This document shows, one piece after another, positions 33,197 through 44,646 of a stretch of 64,000 nt of DNA. Below the pieces are notes generated by a model. The model made no database searches and was not told where the DNA came from. It was given only the letters and a program-made list of their open reading frames with translations. Position 1 is the stretch's first letter. Each line of letters starts with the position of its first letter. The position numbers and the translations under genes were made by a program. The DNA is taken from the NCBI GenBank assembly GCA_030374805.1, contig JARGSG010000212.1, positions 1 through 64,000 on the forward strand. The letters run 5' to 3'. Source of the DNA: Gracilaria gracilis (lineage: Eukaryota; Rhodophyta; Florideophyceae; Gracilariales; Gracilariaceae).

Positions 33197-34138
33197 CGCG
33201 GGATGTTGTTAAACCCATCCATGCAATCGGTCCGCTTGCCGATCGCTGTCGCGGACCAGAGTGGTACGTCGCTAAAAGACCTCTGACGAGCTGCACCGAA
33301 GCAGCAGCCCATGAGCCGATCACCGAACGACGATGCCACCGTTATTTTCCCTGGCTTTCCCCCATCATGGGGTGACACTCGCACGGAGCCAAGCTTGTGA
33401 AGGTTTTCTGCAGGGTTTTTTCTTCTCGGAGATACTAATACGCGCTTATCCAGGATCGGAAAACGATTGAAGCGACTGGGTGCCTTTTATCTGGTGTGGC
33501 TTACGGCGCATTTTGGTACGTGCAGAGCGCCTTTTCGTGGTGTGCCGCTCTTCCGACGGGCTCAGCGTGGCTATCAACTAAGCGAAACATGGTTGTAACC
33601 TTATCAGCAAGCGCTTGCGTCTCGAGTAAAAACATTTGTAGGCGCTCATAATGAAGGAGAAGAAGAACACTTGTGTCCTGGGAGGAGCGTGTGTTTTGAG
33701 GAGCCGTTAGAACGGGGCACAGGAAGGCGTTCACCGCAGAACGAGGGCACGACGATAATCATTGACGTTTTGAATCTCTGCCCACCAACAACGATCGCGA
33801 GGCACTTCTCTACGCAACAAATACAGCCAGATAGGGCGCGAACCAGCTTTCCCTACTCCCAATTCCCTTATCGATTCACACTACTGCTGTTTTTTTTGTC
33901 TTCTCTCCCGACTCATATGCTCTTCTCAGGAGCGCCACTTAACGAACGAAACGGTTGTCCCTTCCTGTGGGTAGGGTGTGAATTCGCGAATTGATGAATT
34001 GTAGGTGAGAAGCGAATGGCGGTTTCAGTTTTAAAGTTGGTCTCAGAGCGATGGGATACTGTTGCAATTTATGATGGGAGTGGTAGATTATGCACAAGAC
34101 AAGGATGGATCGAACTGACAGAAACAGATGGTAGAGTG
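33197..34138 (+). repeat. Dispersed repeat W (unit 1 copy)
   Basis: An uninterrupted copy of W, about 940 bp, at the end of part Y. It contains GAATC once at the place where the gypsy element entered the other copy, and an extra stretch of about 90 bases (33656-33745) that the 10996 copy lacks. Confidence 0.88.
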
Positions 34139-35151
34139 TGACTAGATATGATTTGACTTACCAAGGAAGCGGTGGGGTATACTGTACTGTTGTGACAAAT
34201 TGTCACAACTGTATATTTATATTTAACGTACGAAGGTAGAACGCCACACTCGCTGTGCACGCTGTGTCACGTGCCGTGACGGGATCAATCTCCAAAAAAA
34301 GAATCGCGACGTCCCATCATGACGGCAATGCAAACAATTGTCAACGCCATTCGCAAAACCGCTAAAGCGCCTCAGAACAGCAGCTTCCTGGCCACGTGTG
34401 CCATGCGTCCGCTCTCCCCCTCGCCGCTGAAGCTACACGCACTGCTCTCCCCGCGACGCGCCGCGACCATCGCCCGCACGCGCCCTCCCCCTGCCGCGGA
34501 CGCCAGCGCGCTGCGAGCTGTGCGCCGTCTCCGTCGTGCAGCTGGCGCGTTCATCGCCACGCGCCGCATCGTCGGGCGCGGCTGCCGTCGTCGCGCACGC
34601 TTTGCGCGCCGTGACGCGGCGGCGCTTGTGTACCCCGCCGCCGCATCTCTCGCCGCGCAGCTCGCTGGCTCGCCACCAGCGGCCCACCGCCCGTAGCACG
34701 CGCCCGTAACGGGAGCGTCGCGGCTGCTTCTTCCGCGGCGCGAGCAGATGCGATTTGGCTGCCACCGCTGCCACCGCCACCACCGCCGCCGCCGCCGCTG
34801 CCGGCAGTCGTGATTCCGTCGTGACGTTCATCTTGCTCATGTGAATAGTACCTTACAGAGTGGCAGGTCGTCTGCTAGACAGACCGTGCCTCCAAATGTG
34901 CTCCAGTCGAGAAGGGAGAGAGAGAGAGGGAGAGAGAGAGGGAGGGAGAGAAGGGGGAGAGAGGCAGCGGGAGAAAACAAGGAGCCCGCCGTGCGGCGAA
35001 GGCGAAAGCTTCCCCAGCACAGCGGGCTACTTGTTTTCTCGTGGCACCGTTCGTGCTTCACACGCTTCAAGCATCAACGGAAACAAACGCCCGTCGTTTT
35101 CCCGTTCACTCCGACTGCATAGCACACTAACGTTTACCATATCAACCGCCA

Positions 35152-36445
35152 CTATCTCATCAACCCCTTCCTCGCGCGCTCCCTCTTCTCAGCCCTTTCC
35201 TTCCTCATCTTCAAAACCGCTCTCTTTCCACCGCTCGTCTCCGCAATCGGATCAATCCCCTCTCCCACCCGTTTTCGCACTCTTGGTCTCACAACCCGCG
35301 AATACCGCCCTCCGGTCATAAGCTCCTTACAGATCGGCGTACGCACTTCCATCTCCCACTCCTCCCTCTTCGCGTACGGAAACGGAACCTGCGCCATCGT
35401 CAGCATCGCCGCCTGCTTCACCCGCTTCTCGTCCAGAATCACATGCTTCAACTTAGCATCCTTCCGACCGCCCACCGCCGCACGCCTCGCCGCCGCCAGT
35501 CGTTCTCGCGCCGCCCTTGCGAACGCGCTCGCCCTTGCGCTTCCTCACGCCAGCGCCGTCCCACTTGCCCCAACCAGGTAGTACCTCTGCTTGTATATCC
35601 TTTGCGTCCGGCATAGCAGCTTCCACCTCCTCACGCTTCGCCGCTTCAAAGTCCTCTTCTTCCGCACCACCCGCGCCGGCGAATGCCGCCGCCTCCTGTC
35701 GCATGCGTGCCATCGTGTCTTCTTCATCATCCTCAGTGCGCGCTCGCTTACTAGCAGCCAATTCGTCCGCTTCCTTTGTGCGTTTCCGCTTTGCCTTCTT
35801 CGATTTGGAGCTCTTTTGCTTCCCCGCTCCCGGTTGCAGCCACGGATTGTCCAGAGCAGCCACTCCGATTTCGGTACGATTCGCATCCGCCACACGTTTC
35901 GCTCCCTCAGAACTGGTTTGTTTCAGTTCTACTCGCTTTCCCCTCTTGTTCCTGTCGTTCTTCTTCTTCTTCTTGGAAGCTGTGCCATCAGCATCACGCG
36001 CATCTCCTTTCTCTACGATGTCCCGCAGATCCTTGCTTTTAGCATCAGCCACCTCCTCCTTGTCTCCAGATTCCAGCCACGGATTGCTCGCAATCTCCAC
36101 ACTAGTGCCAGATTGCGTTGCAGCCGTTGGCGATGCCTCTCCTGAGTTGCTCGTCTTGGGCTCCTTGCCATTCTTCTTAGACTTTTCCGCCTTCGAAGCC
36201 TTTCTTACTGCAGCGGGCACATGTTCTTTCTTAACGCTAGCGTGCGAATCGTTGACATTCTGCTCCTCCTCTTCGTTTGCTTCTATCCTTTCCGCAGTTT
36301 TCAACCATGGGTTGCTGTCGACGTCCACGCCGCTCGTCGACCGGTTCGCAATGCGTATCGGGTTCACGTCCACAGAAATCCTTTGCTTCAGTTGCAATCG
36401 CTTCTCCTTGTTCGTCACAGTAGATCTGAGACTGACATCCAGCAT
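35152..36445 (-). pseudogene. UTP14 truncated copy 2, frameshifted
   Basis: Same structure and same chimeric start as copy 1, but a loss of CT near 35530 shifts the frame after the GWGKWDGAG motif. The last 110 or so residues (HVILDEKR onward) are therefore in another frame (35152-35475). It is clearly a pseudogene. Confidence 0.85.
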
Positions 36446-36714
36446 GGTCTTGCTTTTGTCCTCCGCTCCAATAAATCAACATCTGCGTTTCCACCATTAT
36501 GACATGGCGATGGCGTTCCATATCTTCCAGTTTTCTTTCAAAGTCTTTGAAACAATTTGAGAGCGAGCACGTTTGTGCCCCATCTTTGTCGACTTCTTTT
36601 TCGTCAAGTGACTTTGTTTGGGGTGGCGCGGCGCAGAACAAATCGAACCTTAACGAATTACCATTATCCACTTTGCATTGCCACCAATTTCTCCACTTCT
36701 CTTTCGACCATGAA

Positions 36715-37740
36715 TCAAACTTCTTGGGTTTCATAACACTCGTTGGCACCTTCGATAGGCGAGAAAGAACAAGACAAAGACTGCGTCTGATAACGCTCCC
36801 TGTGAAGGGCTAGGTCGATGTCCATCTCCAGGAACGGATGCCTGCGTAGAAAAGCTTGCACATTCTGCTGAGCACTCTCGATCTCGGCTTGAAGCAACTG
36901 AATTTCTTCAGCGCACCGACTGATTTGAGAACAATGGTCCTGTCTCATTTGCGTAACGAACCGTTCGCATGAAGAAAAGGCAGCTTGATGCTGCTGTAAG
37001 ACAACACGTTCGTCCTCCAGCGCTGCTCGCAGCTGTTCAATTGTTTTGTCCTTACCTGCAACGGTCTCCTCAAGCGCACTTGTAGTTTTCTTTAGGGCTA
37101 CAAGTTTTTTGCTCTTTTCCACTATAATTCTCCGAAAATGGGTGTTCATGTTCTTCAAGTGTTCCATCTCTTCTTGAAGTCCCTCGTCAGAGTAGTGGAC
37201 TTCATCTCCCACCGATGACTGTGGTTCCAAGTCGCGAGAAAACACACCAACCAACTTCTTGGGTTTGTCCAATGCGGACAGAAAGGAAAACGCTTTGCTC
37301 GGAAGGAGTTGGAGAATGGAAGTCATCGTGGCATTCTCGCGATTCACATGAACGTTGTGCGTACTGAGGGCGGATTGACCACGATACATTCGGGTAAAAC
37401 ACAACAATCCGAGTCCCGAATCAGCCGCAGCAAGAGAAAGAGATGGAATCGGGATGGTCATGGTTAAGAGCTTCATGATCGGTAGAATTTGTTTTGCGGG
37501 TTTGTTTGTCTCGGTAGAAGTTTTTGGTTGTAGCCGCGGGTGAGAGAAACTGAGAAGTGCAAAGCAGTTGTAGGGTTTTGGGGTGTTGTAAAACTTTACG
37601 AGGAGAAGTAAGACACAAAACCAGGCGAAAATGACTTTTGCATTCCTCCTGTTACTGACAAAAGAAGAATGCAGACAGTGTGCGTTCCGCCGTGTATTGT
37701 GTATGCCAGCACATTTGATGCATGGGACTTTCTTTGTCAT
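36715..37740 (-). CDS. Coiled-coil protein (unit 2)
   Basis: Second copy of the 28485-29510 gene, also open over 341 codons. The visible residue changes are few (for example ARMTSTLQ to ATMTSILQ), and no stop or frameshift has arisen, whereas other frames in the unit have broken. This hints weakly at constraint or at a very recent duplication. Confidence 0.5.
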   Translation of the reverse strand: MTKKVPCIKCAGIHNTRRNAHCLHSSFVSNRRNAKVIFAWFCVLLLLVKFYNTPKPYNCFALLSFSHPRLQPKTSTETNKPAKQILPIMKLLTMTIPIPSLSLAAADSGLGLLCFTRMYRGQSALSTHNVHVNRENATMTSILQLLPSKAFSFLSALDKPKKLVGVFSRDLEPQSSVGDEVHYSDEGLQEEMEHLKNMNTHFRRIIVEKSKKLVALKKTTSALEETVAGKDKTIEQLRAALEDERVVLQQHQAAFSSCERFVTQMRQDHCSQISRCAEEIQLLQAEIESAQQNVQAFLRRHPFLEMDIDLALHRERYQTQSLSCSFSPIEGANECYETQEV

Positions 37741-37900
37741 AAGTCACAAATGTAAGGCTAGCGCTATAGCCCACGGTTGAATGCAGTAGTGAAATCGCAA
37801 GCAGAAAGACTGTCAAACTACTACACATTATCACGAGATGCGATACTGTTACGACGTGATTATCTACTGTGTACATTATTGTGCTCGAGCTCTTAGTTTT

Positions 37901-38128
37901 ATGGAAATGCTTGAAGCGCAGTATCCTGTGCTGGACCGATTAGACTGCCATGGTTTCGATCAGCATTTGATGTCTGTCGTGTTGAGGAAGGCAGGCGAAG
38001 AACTAAAGAGACGAACAGGTATGTCAGACTACTGCGAAGAAACGGCTTGCTCTCTGTGTGGAAATCATCTAGCCGACATGCAAATGGATGTCCTGTTCAA
38101 GCGACTGGAAAGTGATAAATTCTTCTAG
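37901..38128 (+). CDS. Small unknown protein (unit 2)
   Basis: Copy of 29671-29898 with one amino-acid change; open. Confidence 0.3.
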   Translation: MEMLEAQYPVLDRLDCHGFDQHLMSVVLRKAGEELKRRTGMSDYCEETACSLCGNHLADMQMDVLFKRLESDKFF

Positions 38129-38138
38129 GCCCAAAACA

Positions 38139-38348
38139 TCAGAAGTGTAGGTGGTATTCGAAAATAGTATTCTTCACTTTGGAGAAAAGGTTAGAGATGC
38201 GAAGCCTCATTTGTTCGTCGTCAACCTCAATGATAACGAGGTTATCATGGAGTTTGACTACGAACGAAAGAGGCCCATTTTTGCGTCGTTTGAGCTGTGA
38301 TGGCGTCTCAAGCTCGTGCGCGTCGCCCATGTATTGAACTATTAACAT
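38139..38348 (-). CDS. Small unknown protein or exon (unit 2)
   Basis: Copy of 29909-30118 with no visible change in the translation. Confidence 0.25.
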   Translation of the reverse strand: MLIVQYMGDAHELETPSQLKRRKNGPLSFVVKLHDNLVIIEVDDEQMRLRISNLFSKVKNTIFEYHLHF

Positions 38349-38480
38349 CGCCTTCTTTTTGCTCCGAGGCGTCCCCAGCCCTGGAGCTGTGAAAAGTAAG
38401 AGAAAAATAACGACATTTCACCAATAGCTACTTCAAGTTTGTCAGCTCTCTCACACACGATACCGCATGCTCGCCTCTTT

Positions 38481-38835
38481 CTAACGCTTCCTGTGCAGCG
38501 TTTGATCTATGTCTCTCTCTAGCAACGGGTGTCTGCGTAGAAACTGTTGCACATGCTGGTGAGCACTCCAGAGCTCGGGTGGGAGATTCGGTATCTCTGC
38601 AGCGCATCGAGTGATTTGAGCACAATGCTGTTGTCTCATTTGCGAGACAAATTGTTCACATGAAGACAGTGCAGATTGTTGCTGCTGCTGTACAGCCACT
38701 CTTTCAGCCTTAAACGCTGCAACCAGATGGTGGTTGCCTTTCTCCTTTCGTTTTACGGCTTCTTCGAGTGCCTTTATGGTTTTCTTGAGGCCCACAAGCC
38801 TCTTGCTCTTTTCAACAATGGTTCGTCTAAACTAC
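38481..38835 (-). pseudogene. Coiled-coil relative 2, fragment (unit 2)
   Basis: Copy of 30251-30605, again preceded by the TAG. Confidence 0.6.
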
Positions 38836-39479
38836 GACGTACGACCATCTTCTTCAAGTCGTACTCAAAACTTGAGTGAATACATCTTACCTGGTGTGTT
38901 TCAATCAAAGACACGGTCTCACTGCAGCTCAAACTGTGGAGCGACTTCACTGTGGACGTTGTGTAGGTCTCATTTGTTTTTGCTTGAAACAAAGATGGGA
39001 ACGTTTCTGGGTGGATGGAAGTACGTATGCGAAGGTAAGACCAGTGGCCAACTTACAGTAGTCTATCCTCGGGATTTGAATTCTGCTTTACCTTACGTTT
39101 GCGCATTTGCATACGGCACCAATGCTGGAGGCGCTCACCTAAGCATTTGAAAATTCCAGTAGAGTTCAGCTTTGACTTGGTACTGCAGCAGCGATTACTC
39201 CAGCCAGCCCGAAGGCACACATTGTTCCACGACAGTGATACCGGTTGCATCACCTTCCATTCTGTTTGAGTTTGCTACTCTCAATTACGTGTCGAAATCA
39301 TACTCAAAAAGACGATGTATGCATCTGCTATCTCTGTCCGTAATTGTTTGCTCCACCTTGTATAGCAATACCAGCCGTTCCAAACAATGATCAAACAAAT
39401 TAGAGACATCATTTCGCCTTTCCACAGTATAAAGGATACACAGCAACCTTCGGGAGAGGGATAAGCGCTCGACTCATCT

Positions 39480-39821
39480 GCGAGACAAACTGCTGGCATG
39501 CAGAGTAGTAGCTTCTTGCTGCGTCATCACACGACGCTCAGCCTCGATCGCTGCTTTCATTTGTTGAATATCTTCGTCCCTGAGAGAGTTCGTGGTTCTC
39601 TTCTATTCCAACAGTTTCTGGTTCTTCTCGAAGTTGATGCCCTTTAGATGAGCGCCCGGTCCTTCCAAGTGCTCAACTTCCTCCTTCAGTTCTTCACAAG
39701 ACATCCAGAGAACATCTCTTTCACATGTTCGTCGCTTCAAAATGCGAGATAATACCGCGCTACAAGTTGTCGTCCTGTCGCTTGCAGGGAAAAGCGACCT
39801 CTTGTTCTGTTGTGAAAACAA
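39480..39821 (-). pseudogene. Coiled-coil relative 3, fragment (unit 2)
   Basis: Copy of 31250-31591, with one E to K change (EELKEEVEHLEG). Confidence 0.5.
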
Positions 39822-39920
39822 GTTGTGCGCGTTCGAGCGAGGGTTCGTTTTCTAGTGCACTACCTTGTGTATATTTGTGGCCTTTTCTTACATATTTGTA
39901 CACCACTAGCTTTGTAAACA

Positions 39921-41006
39921 CTAAACTTGGTCGTCTGCACTGGACTCCAATGAAACATCACTGTTCCGATTTTCATGGTGCAGGTCATATCCATTCTCGT
40001 TTCGAGTCGTGTCGTGTTGTTGAGTTTGCGACAACAGCGACAAAAACGACTTTCCTGCTTCTAACACCCCTCTCCACGCCCGTTCTACCAACTTCTTAAA
40101 ACGGGTTGCCACCTCCTTACTGACTTTCCATACAGCGTCAAACATACCCTTCTCTTTCCGACACTGCTTGTTTCGCTCCAACTGATGTTCCCTACGCAGC
40201 GCCTCCAATTCCTCCCCCTCCACCTCCCACGCGACAACATTTCCAGACGCCACACTCGGATAGTGGCTCCGAAGTTGAGGTGGAAGTTGTTTCTGTTGGT
40301 GCTTTGCCAATTCTCTTTCGCAGTCATCCCAAGTTCTCCTTTCCAACGCCCTCACCGCGTCAGCCCATTTCACTGCCTCGGAGTCCAGCGGCGGTACAGG
40401 CTCTGTGTGCTTCACCAAACCGCAAAGCATTCTCGTATCATAACCCTTCGAAGAAGCTCCACTGTCTCCCCACCTCCTCTGGAATGGGTCAAAACGTTTG
40501 TCCCTTCCTCTCTTTGCCGCCCTTTTGCCTGTCCTCAAACTACTCATTCGCATCCGAGGTGCTCCGCTTTTTATCTCATCAAATATACGTAGGCTTTCTT
40601 CGGATGGTTTGAAGCCCTGCAGATACTGAGCTACACCTTCTAGATGGCGGGGAAGTTCATTTGGCTTTTCACGGAGTCCACCAATGTCCAATCCTGCAAA
40701 CCATCTCCTACAGTTCTGAAGTCCATTATTCTGCATGTTTCGTTGTTGTACATGGCGTGAATTGTTCTGGGTTGGGACCTCTTCCGTGATCCCGTCTCCA
40801 TCGCCATGAGGTAGCCCAGATCGAGCGTGTTTAGAAGAATGAGACCCTGAACCCCAACGGTGGGCGTTTTTCTGACCTTTGAGCTCATCGAACACTCGTA
40901 AGCTATCTTCGCTGGGCCGGAAAGCGTCACTGTCGTTGTTGTTTGATGATCCACGTTGTCCGGAATCGGGAACTTCGTCATGGAACATACCAGAAAACCA
41001 ACTCAT
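39921..41006 (-). CDS. Unknown 361-residue protein with an internal repeat (intact copy)
   Basis: It starts MSWFSGMFHDEV and ends SSADDQV. Residues 29-43 (FRPSEDSLRVFDELK) recur at about 131-145 as FKPSEESLRIFDEIK, so the first part arose by internal duplication of about 100 residues. The C-terminal half is charged, with WADAVRALERRTWDDCERELAKHQ and LEALRREHQLERNK, probably helical, and then a weakly hydrophobic helix (VERAWRGVLEAGKSFLSLLS). There is no signal peptide and no known domain that I recognise. It lies head-on to repeat W with about 420 bases between them. The open frame here against a frameshift in unit 1 makes this the better candidate for a working gene. Confidence 0.55.
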   Translation of the reverse strand: MSWFSGMFHDEVPDSGQRGSSNNNDSDAFRPSEDSLRVFDELKGQKNAHRWGSGSHSSKHARSGLPHGDGDGITEEVPTQNNSRHVQQRNMQNNGLQNCRRWFAGLDIGGLREKPNELPRHLEGVAQYLQGFKPSEESLRIFDEIKSGAPRMRMSSLRTGKRAAKRGRDKRFDPFQRRWGDSGASSKGYDTRMLCGLVKHTEPVPPLDSEAVKWADAVRALERRTWDDCERELAKHQQKQLPPQLRSHYPSVASGNVVAWEVEGEELEALRREHQLERNKQCRKEKGMFDAVWKVSKEVATRFKKLVERAWRGVLEAGKSFLSLLSQTQQHDTTRNENGYDLHHENRNSDVSLESSADDQV

Positions 41007-41425
41007 TGTATTTCAAAGTATTGGGCACAGAAAAAAAGAAAAAAGATAAACAGCAGCAAAAGAAGGCAAGGGAGGAGGAGCTTCGTTCTAGTCGAGACCA
41101 AAGTGTTCGGCTTAAATAGGGGAGCGAAAGGCCTCGTTCATCATTGGAGAGGCTGGTTAGGCCATATTCGTTATTAAGTGTCTGCTTTAGAGTGGCTTGG
41201 AGCTCCTCATTTGAATGTAATGGGCACTTTGTGGTGTACGATTTCGTGTGCTTAACCGATTTGTAGGAACCAATTCATTTCAGAAGTATGCATCCTTTTT
41301 GGGGAGATATGATGAATTGAGTCACCAACTAGAGACACATGAGAGGAATGAACGATTTTTCAGGTACTCAAATCGATGACATCAAAGGCCATCAACATGG
41401 CAGTCGTAGAGAACAAGACATTAGA

Positions 41426-42367
41426 CGCGGGATGTTGTTAAACCCATCCATGCAATCGGTCCGCTTGCCGATCGCTGTCGCGGACCAGAGTGGTACGTCG
41501 CTAAAAGACCTCTGACGAGCTGCACCGAAGCAGCAGCCCATGAGCCGATCACCGAACGACGATGCCACCGTTATTTTCCCTGGCTTTCCCCCATCATGGG
41601 GTGACACTCGCACGGAGCCAAGCTTGTGAAGGTTTTCTGCAGGGTTTTTTCTTCTCGGAGATACTAATACGCGCTTATCCAGGATCGGAAAACGATTGAA
41701 GCGACTGGGTGCCTTTTATCTGGTGTGGCTTACGGCGCATTTTGGTACGTGCAGAGCGCCTTTTCGTGGTGTGCCGCTCTTCCGACGGGCTCAGCGTGGC
41801 TATCAACTAAGCGAAACATGGTTGTAACCTTATCAGCAAGCGCTTGCGTCTCGAGTAAAAACATTTGTAGGCGCTCATAATGAAGGAGAAGAAGAACACT
41901 TGTGTCCTGGGAGGAGCGTGTGTTTTGAGGAGCCGTTAGAACGGGGCACAGGAAGGCGTTCACCGCAGAACGAGGGCACGACGATAATCATTGACGTTTT
42001 GAATCTCTGCCCACCAACAACGATCGCGAGGCACTTCTCTACGCAACAAATACAGCCAGATAGGGCGCGAACCAGCTTTCCCTACTCCCAATTCCCTTAT
42101 CGATTCACACTACTGCTGTTTTTTTTGTCTTCTCTCCCGACTCATATGCTCTTCTCAGGAGCGCCACTTAACGAACGAAACGGTTGTCCCTTCCTGTGGG
42201 TAGGGTGTGAATTCGCGAATTGATGAATTGTAGGTGAGAAGCGAATGGCGGTTTCAGTTTTAAAGTTGGTCTCAGAGCGATGGGATACTGTTGCAATTTA
42301 TGATGGGAGTGGTAGATTATGCACAAGACAAGGATGGATCGAACTGACAGAAACAGATGGTAGAGTG
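41426..42367 (+). repeat. Dispersed repeat W (unit 2 copy)
   Basis: Equal to 33197-34138; the right end is again GATGGTAGAGTG, followed by the start of X. Confidence 0.88.
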
Positions 42368-42376
42368 TGACTAGAT

Positions 42377-44646
42377 ATGATTTGACTTACCAAGGAAGCG
42401 GTGGGGTATACTGTACTGTTGTGACAAATTGTCACAACTGTATATTTATATTTAACGTACGAAGGTAGAACGCCACACTCGCTGTGCACGCTGTGTCACG
42501 TGCCGTGACGGGATCAATCTCCAAAAAAAGAATCGCGACGTCCCATCATGACGGCAATGCAAACAATTGTCAACGCCATTCGCAAAACCGCTAAAGCGCC
42601 TCAGAACAGCAGCTTCCTGGCCACGTGTGCCATGCGTCCGCTCTCCCCCTCGCCGCTGAAGCTACACGCACTGCTCTCCCGCGACGCGCCGCGACCATCG
42701 CCCGCACGCGCCCTCCCCCTGCCGCGGACGCCAGCGCGCTGCGAGCTGTGCGCCGTCTCCGTCGTGCAGCTGGCGCGTTCATCGCCACGCGCCGCATCGT
42801 CGGGCGCGGCTGCCGTCGTCGCGCACGCTTTGCGCGCCGTGACGCGGCGGCGCTTGTGTACCCCGCCGCCGCATCTCTCGCCGCGCAGCTCGCTGGCTCG
42901 CCACCAGCGGCCCACCGCCCGTAGCACGCGCCCGTAACGGGAGCGTCGCGGCTGCTTCTTCCGCGGCGCGAGCAGATGCGATTTGGCTGCCACCGCTGCC
43001 ACCGCCACCACCGCCGCCGCCGCCGCTGCCGGCAGTCGTGATTCCGTCGTGACGTTCATCTTGCTCATGTGAATAGTACCTTACAGAGTGGCAGGTCGTC
43101 TGCTAGACAGACCGTGCCTCCAAATGTGCTCCAGTCGAGAAGGGAGAGAGAGAGAGAGGGAGAGAGAGAGGGAGGGAGAGAAGGGGGAGAGAGGCAGCGG
43201 GAGAAAACAAGGAGCCCGCCGTGCGGCGAAGGCGAAAGCTTCCCCAGCACAGCGGGCTACTTGTTTTCTCGTGGCACCGTTCGTGCTTCACACGCTTCAA
43301 GCATCAACGGAAACAAACGCCCGTCGTTTTCCCGTTCACTCCGACTGCATAGCACACTAACGTTTACCATATCAACCGCCACTATCTCATCAACCCCTTC
43401 CTCGCGCGCTCCCTCTTCTCAGCCCTTTCCTTCCTCATCTTCAAAACCGCTCTCTTTCCACCGCTCGTCTCCGCAATCGGATCAATCCCCTCTCCCACCC
43501 GTTTTCGCACTCTTGGTCTCACAACCCGCGAATACCGCCCTCCGGTCATAAGCTCCTTACAGATCGGCGTACGCACTTCCATCTCCCACTCCTCCCTCTT
43601 CGCGTACGGAAACGGAACCTGCGCCATCGTCAGCATCGCCGCCTGCTTCACCCGCTTCTCGTCCAGAATCACATGCTTCAACTTAGCATCCTTCCGACCG
43701 CCCACCGCCGCACGCCTCGCCGCCGCCAGTCGTTCTCGCGCCGCCCTTGCGAACGCGCTCTCGCCCTTGCGCTTCCTCACGCCAGCGCCGTCCCACTTGC
43801 CCCAACCAGGTAGTACCTCTGCTTGTATATCCTTTGCGTCCGGCATAGCAGCTTCCACCTCCTCACGCTTCGCCGCTTCAAAGTCCTCTTCTTCCGCACC
43901 ACCCGCGCCGGCGAATGCCGCCGCCACCTGTCGCATGCGTGCCATCGTATCTTCTTCATCATCCTCAGTGCGCGCTCGCTTACTAGCAGCCAATTCGTCC
44001 GCTGCCTTTGTGCGTTTCCGCTTCGCCTTCTTCGATTTGGAGCTCTTTTGCTTCCCCGCTCCCGGTTGCAGCCACGGGTTGTCCACAGCAGCCACTCTGA
44101 TTTCGGTACGATTCGCATCCGCCACACGTTTCGCTCCCTCAGAACTGGTTTGTTTCAGTTCCACTCGCTTTCCCCTCTTGTTCTTGTCGTTCTTCTTCTT
44201 CTTCTTGGAAGCTGTGCCATCAGCATCGCGCGCATCTCCTTTCTCTACGCTGTCCCGCAGATCCTTGCTTCCAACGTCAGCCGCCTCCTCCTTGTCTCCA
44301 GATTCCAGCCACGGATTGCTCCCAATCTCCACACTAGTGCCAGATTGCGTTGCAGCCGTTGGCGATGCCTCTCCTGAATTGCTCGTCTTGGGCTCCTTGC
44401 CATTCTTCTTAGACTTTTCCACCTTCGAAACCTTTCTTACTGCAGCGGGCACATGTTCTTTCTTAACGCTAGCGTGCGAATCGTTGACATTCTGCTCCTC
44501 CTCATCGTTTGCTTCTATCCTTTCCGCAGTTTTCAACCACGGGTTGCTGTCGACGTCCACGCCGCTCGTCGACCGGTTCGCAATGCGTATCGGGTTCACG
44601 TCCACAGAAATCCTTTGATTCAGTTGCAATCGCTTCTCCTTGTTCG
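42377..44646. repeat. Tandem unit 3, partial (X3 only)
   Basis: It matches X1 and X2 from the start of X to TTGTTCG at 44646, where the duplicated copies switch to Y while this one continues into the rest of UTP14. From 42377 to about 43920 it is nearly identical to X2; from 43920 to 44646 substitutions are clearly denser. Confidence 0.95.

Larger units (their letters stand above)
25915..34147. repeat. Tandem unit 1 (8.23 kb), X1 + Y1
   Basis: This interval recurs almost base for base at 34148-42376. Part X (25915-28184) equals 42377-44646 and holds the 3' part of UTP14 with its downstream DNA. Part Y (28185-34147) holds coiled-coil gene pieces, an unknown gene and repeat W. The X/Y junction lies inside the UTP14 reading frame, after TTGTTCG at 28184. 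Confidence 0.95.
34148..42376. repeat. Tandem unit 2 (8.23 kb), X2 + Y2
   Basis: X2 is 34148-36414 and Y2 is 36415-42376. It differs from unit 1 by scattered substitutions and small indels only, for example one C gained near 34452, CT lost near 35530 and one C fewer near 40776. Confidence 0.95.

Noticed and set aside
33197..34138. Repeat W as an LTR of the gypsy or copia element
   Set aside because: Its ends are not TG...CA, and it contains, and does not flank, the gypsy element.
42601..43068. Ala-rich minus-strand frame MSKMNVTTESRLP in unit 3
   Set aside because: In unit 1 the same frame has a stop after nine codons, and in unit 2 a one-base insertion breaks it; very GC-rich DNA gives such frames by chance.
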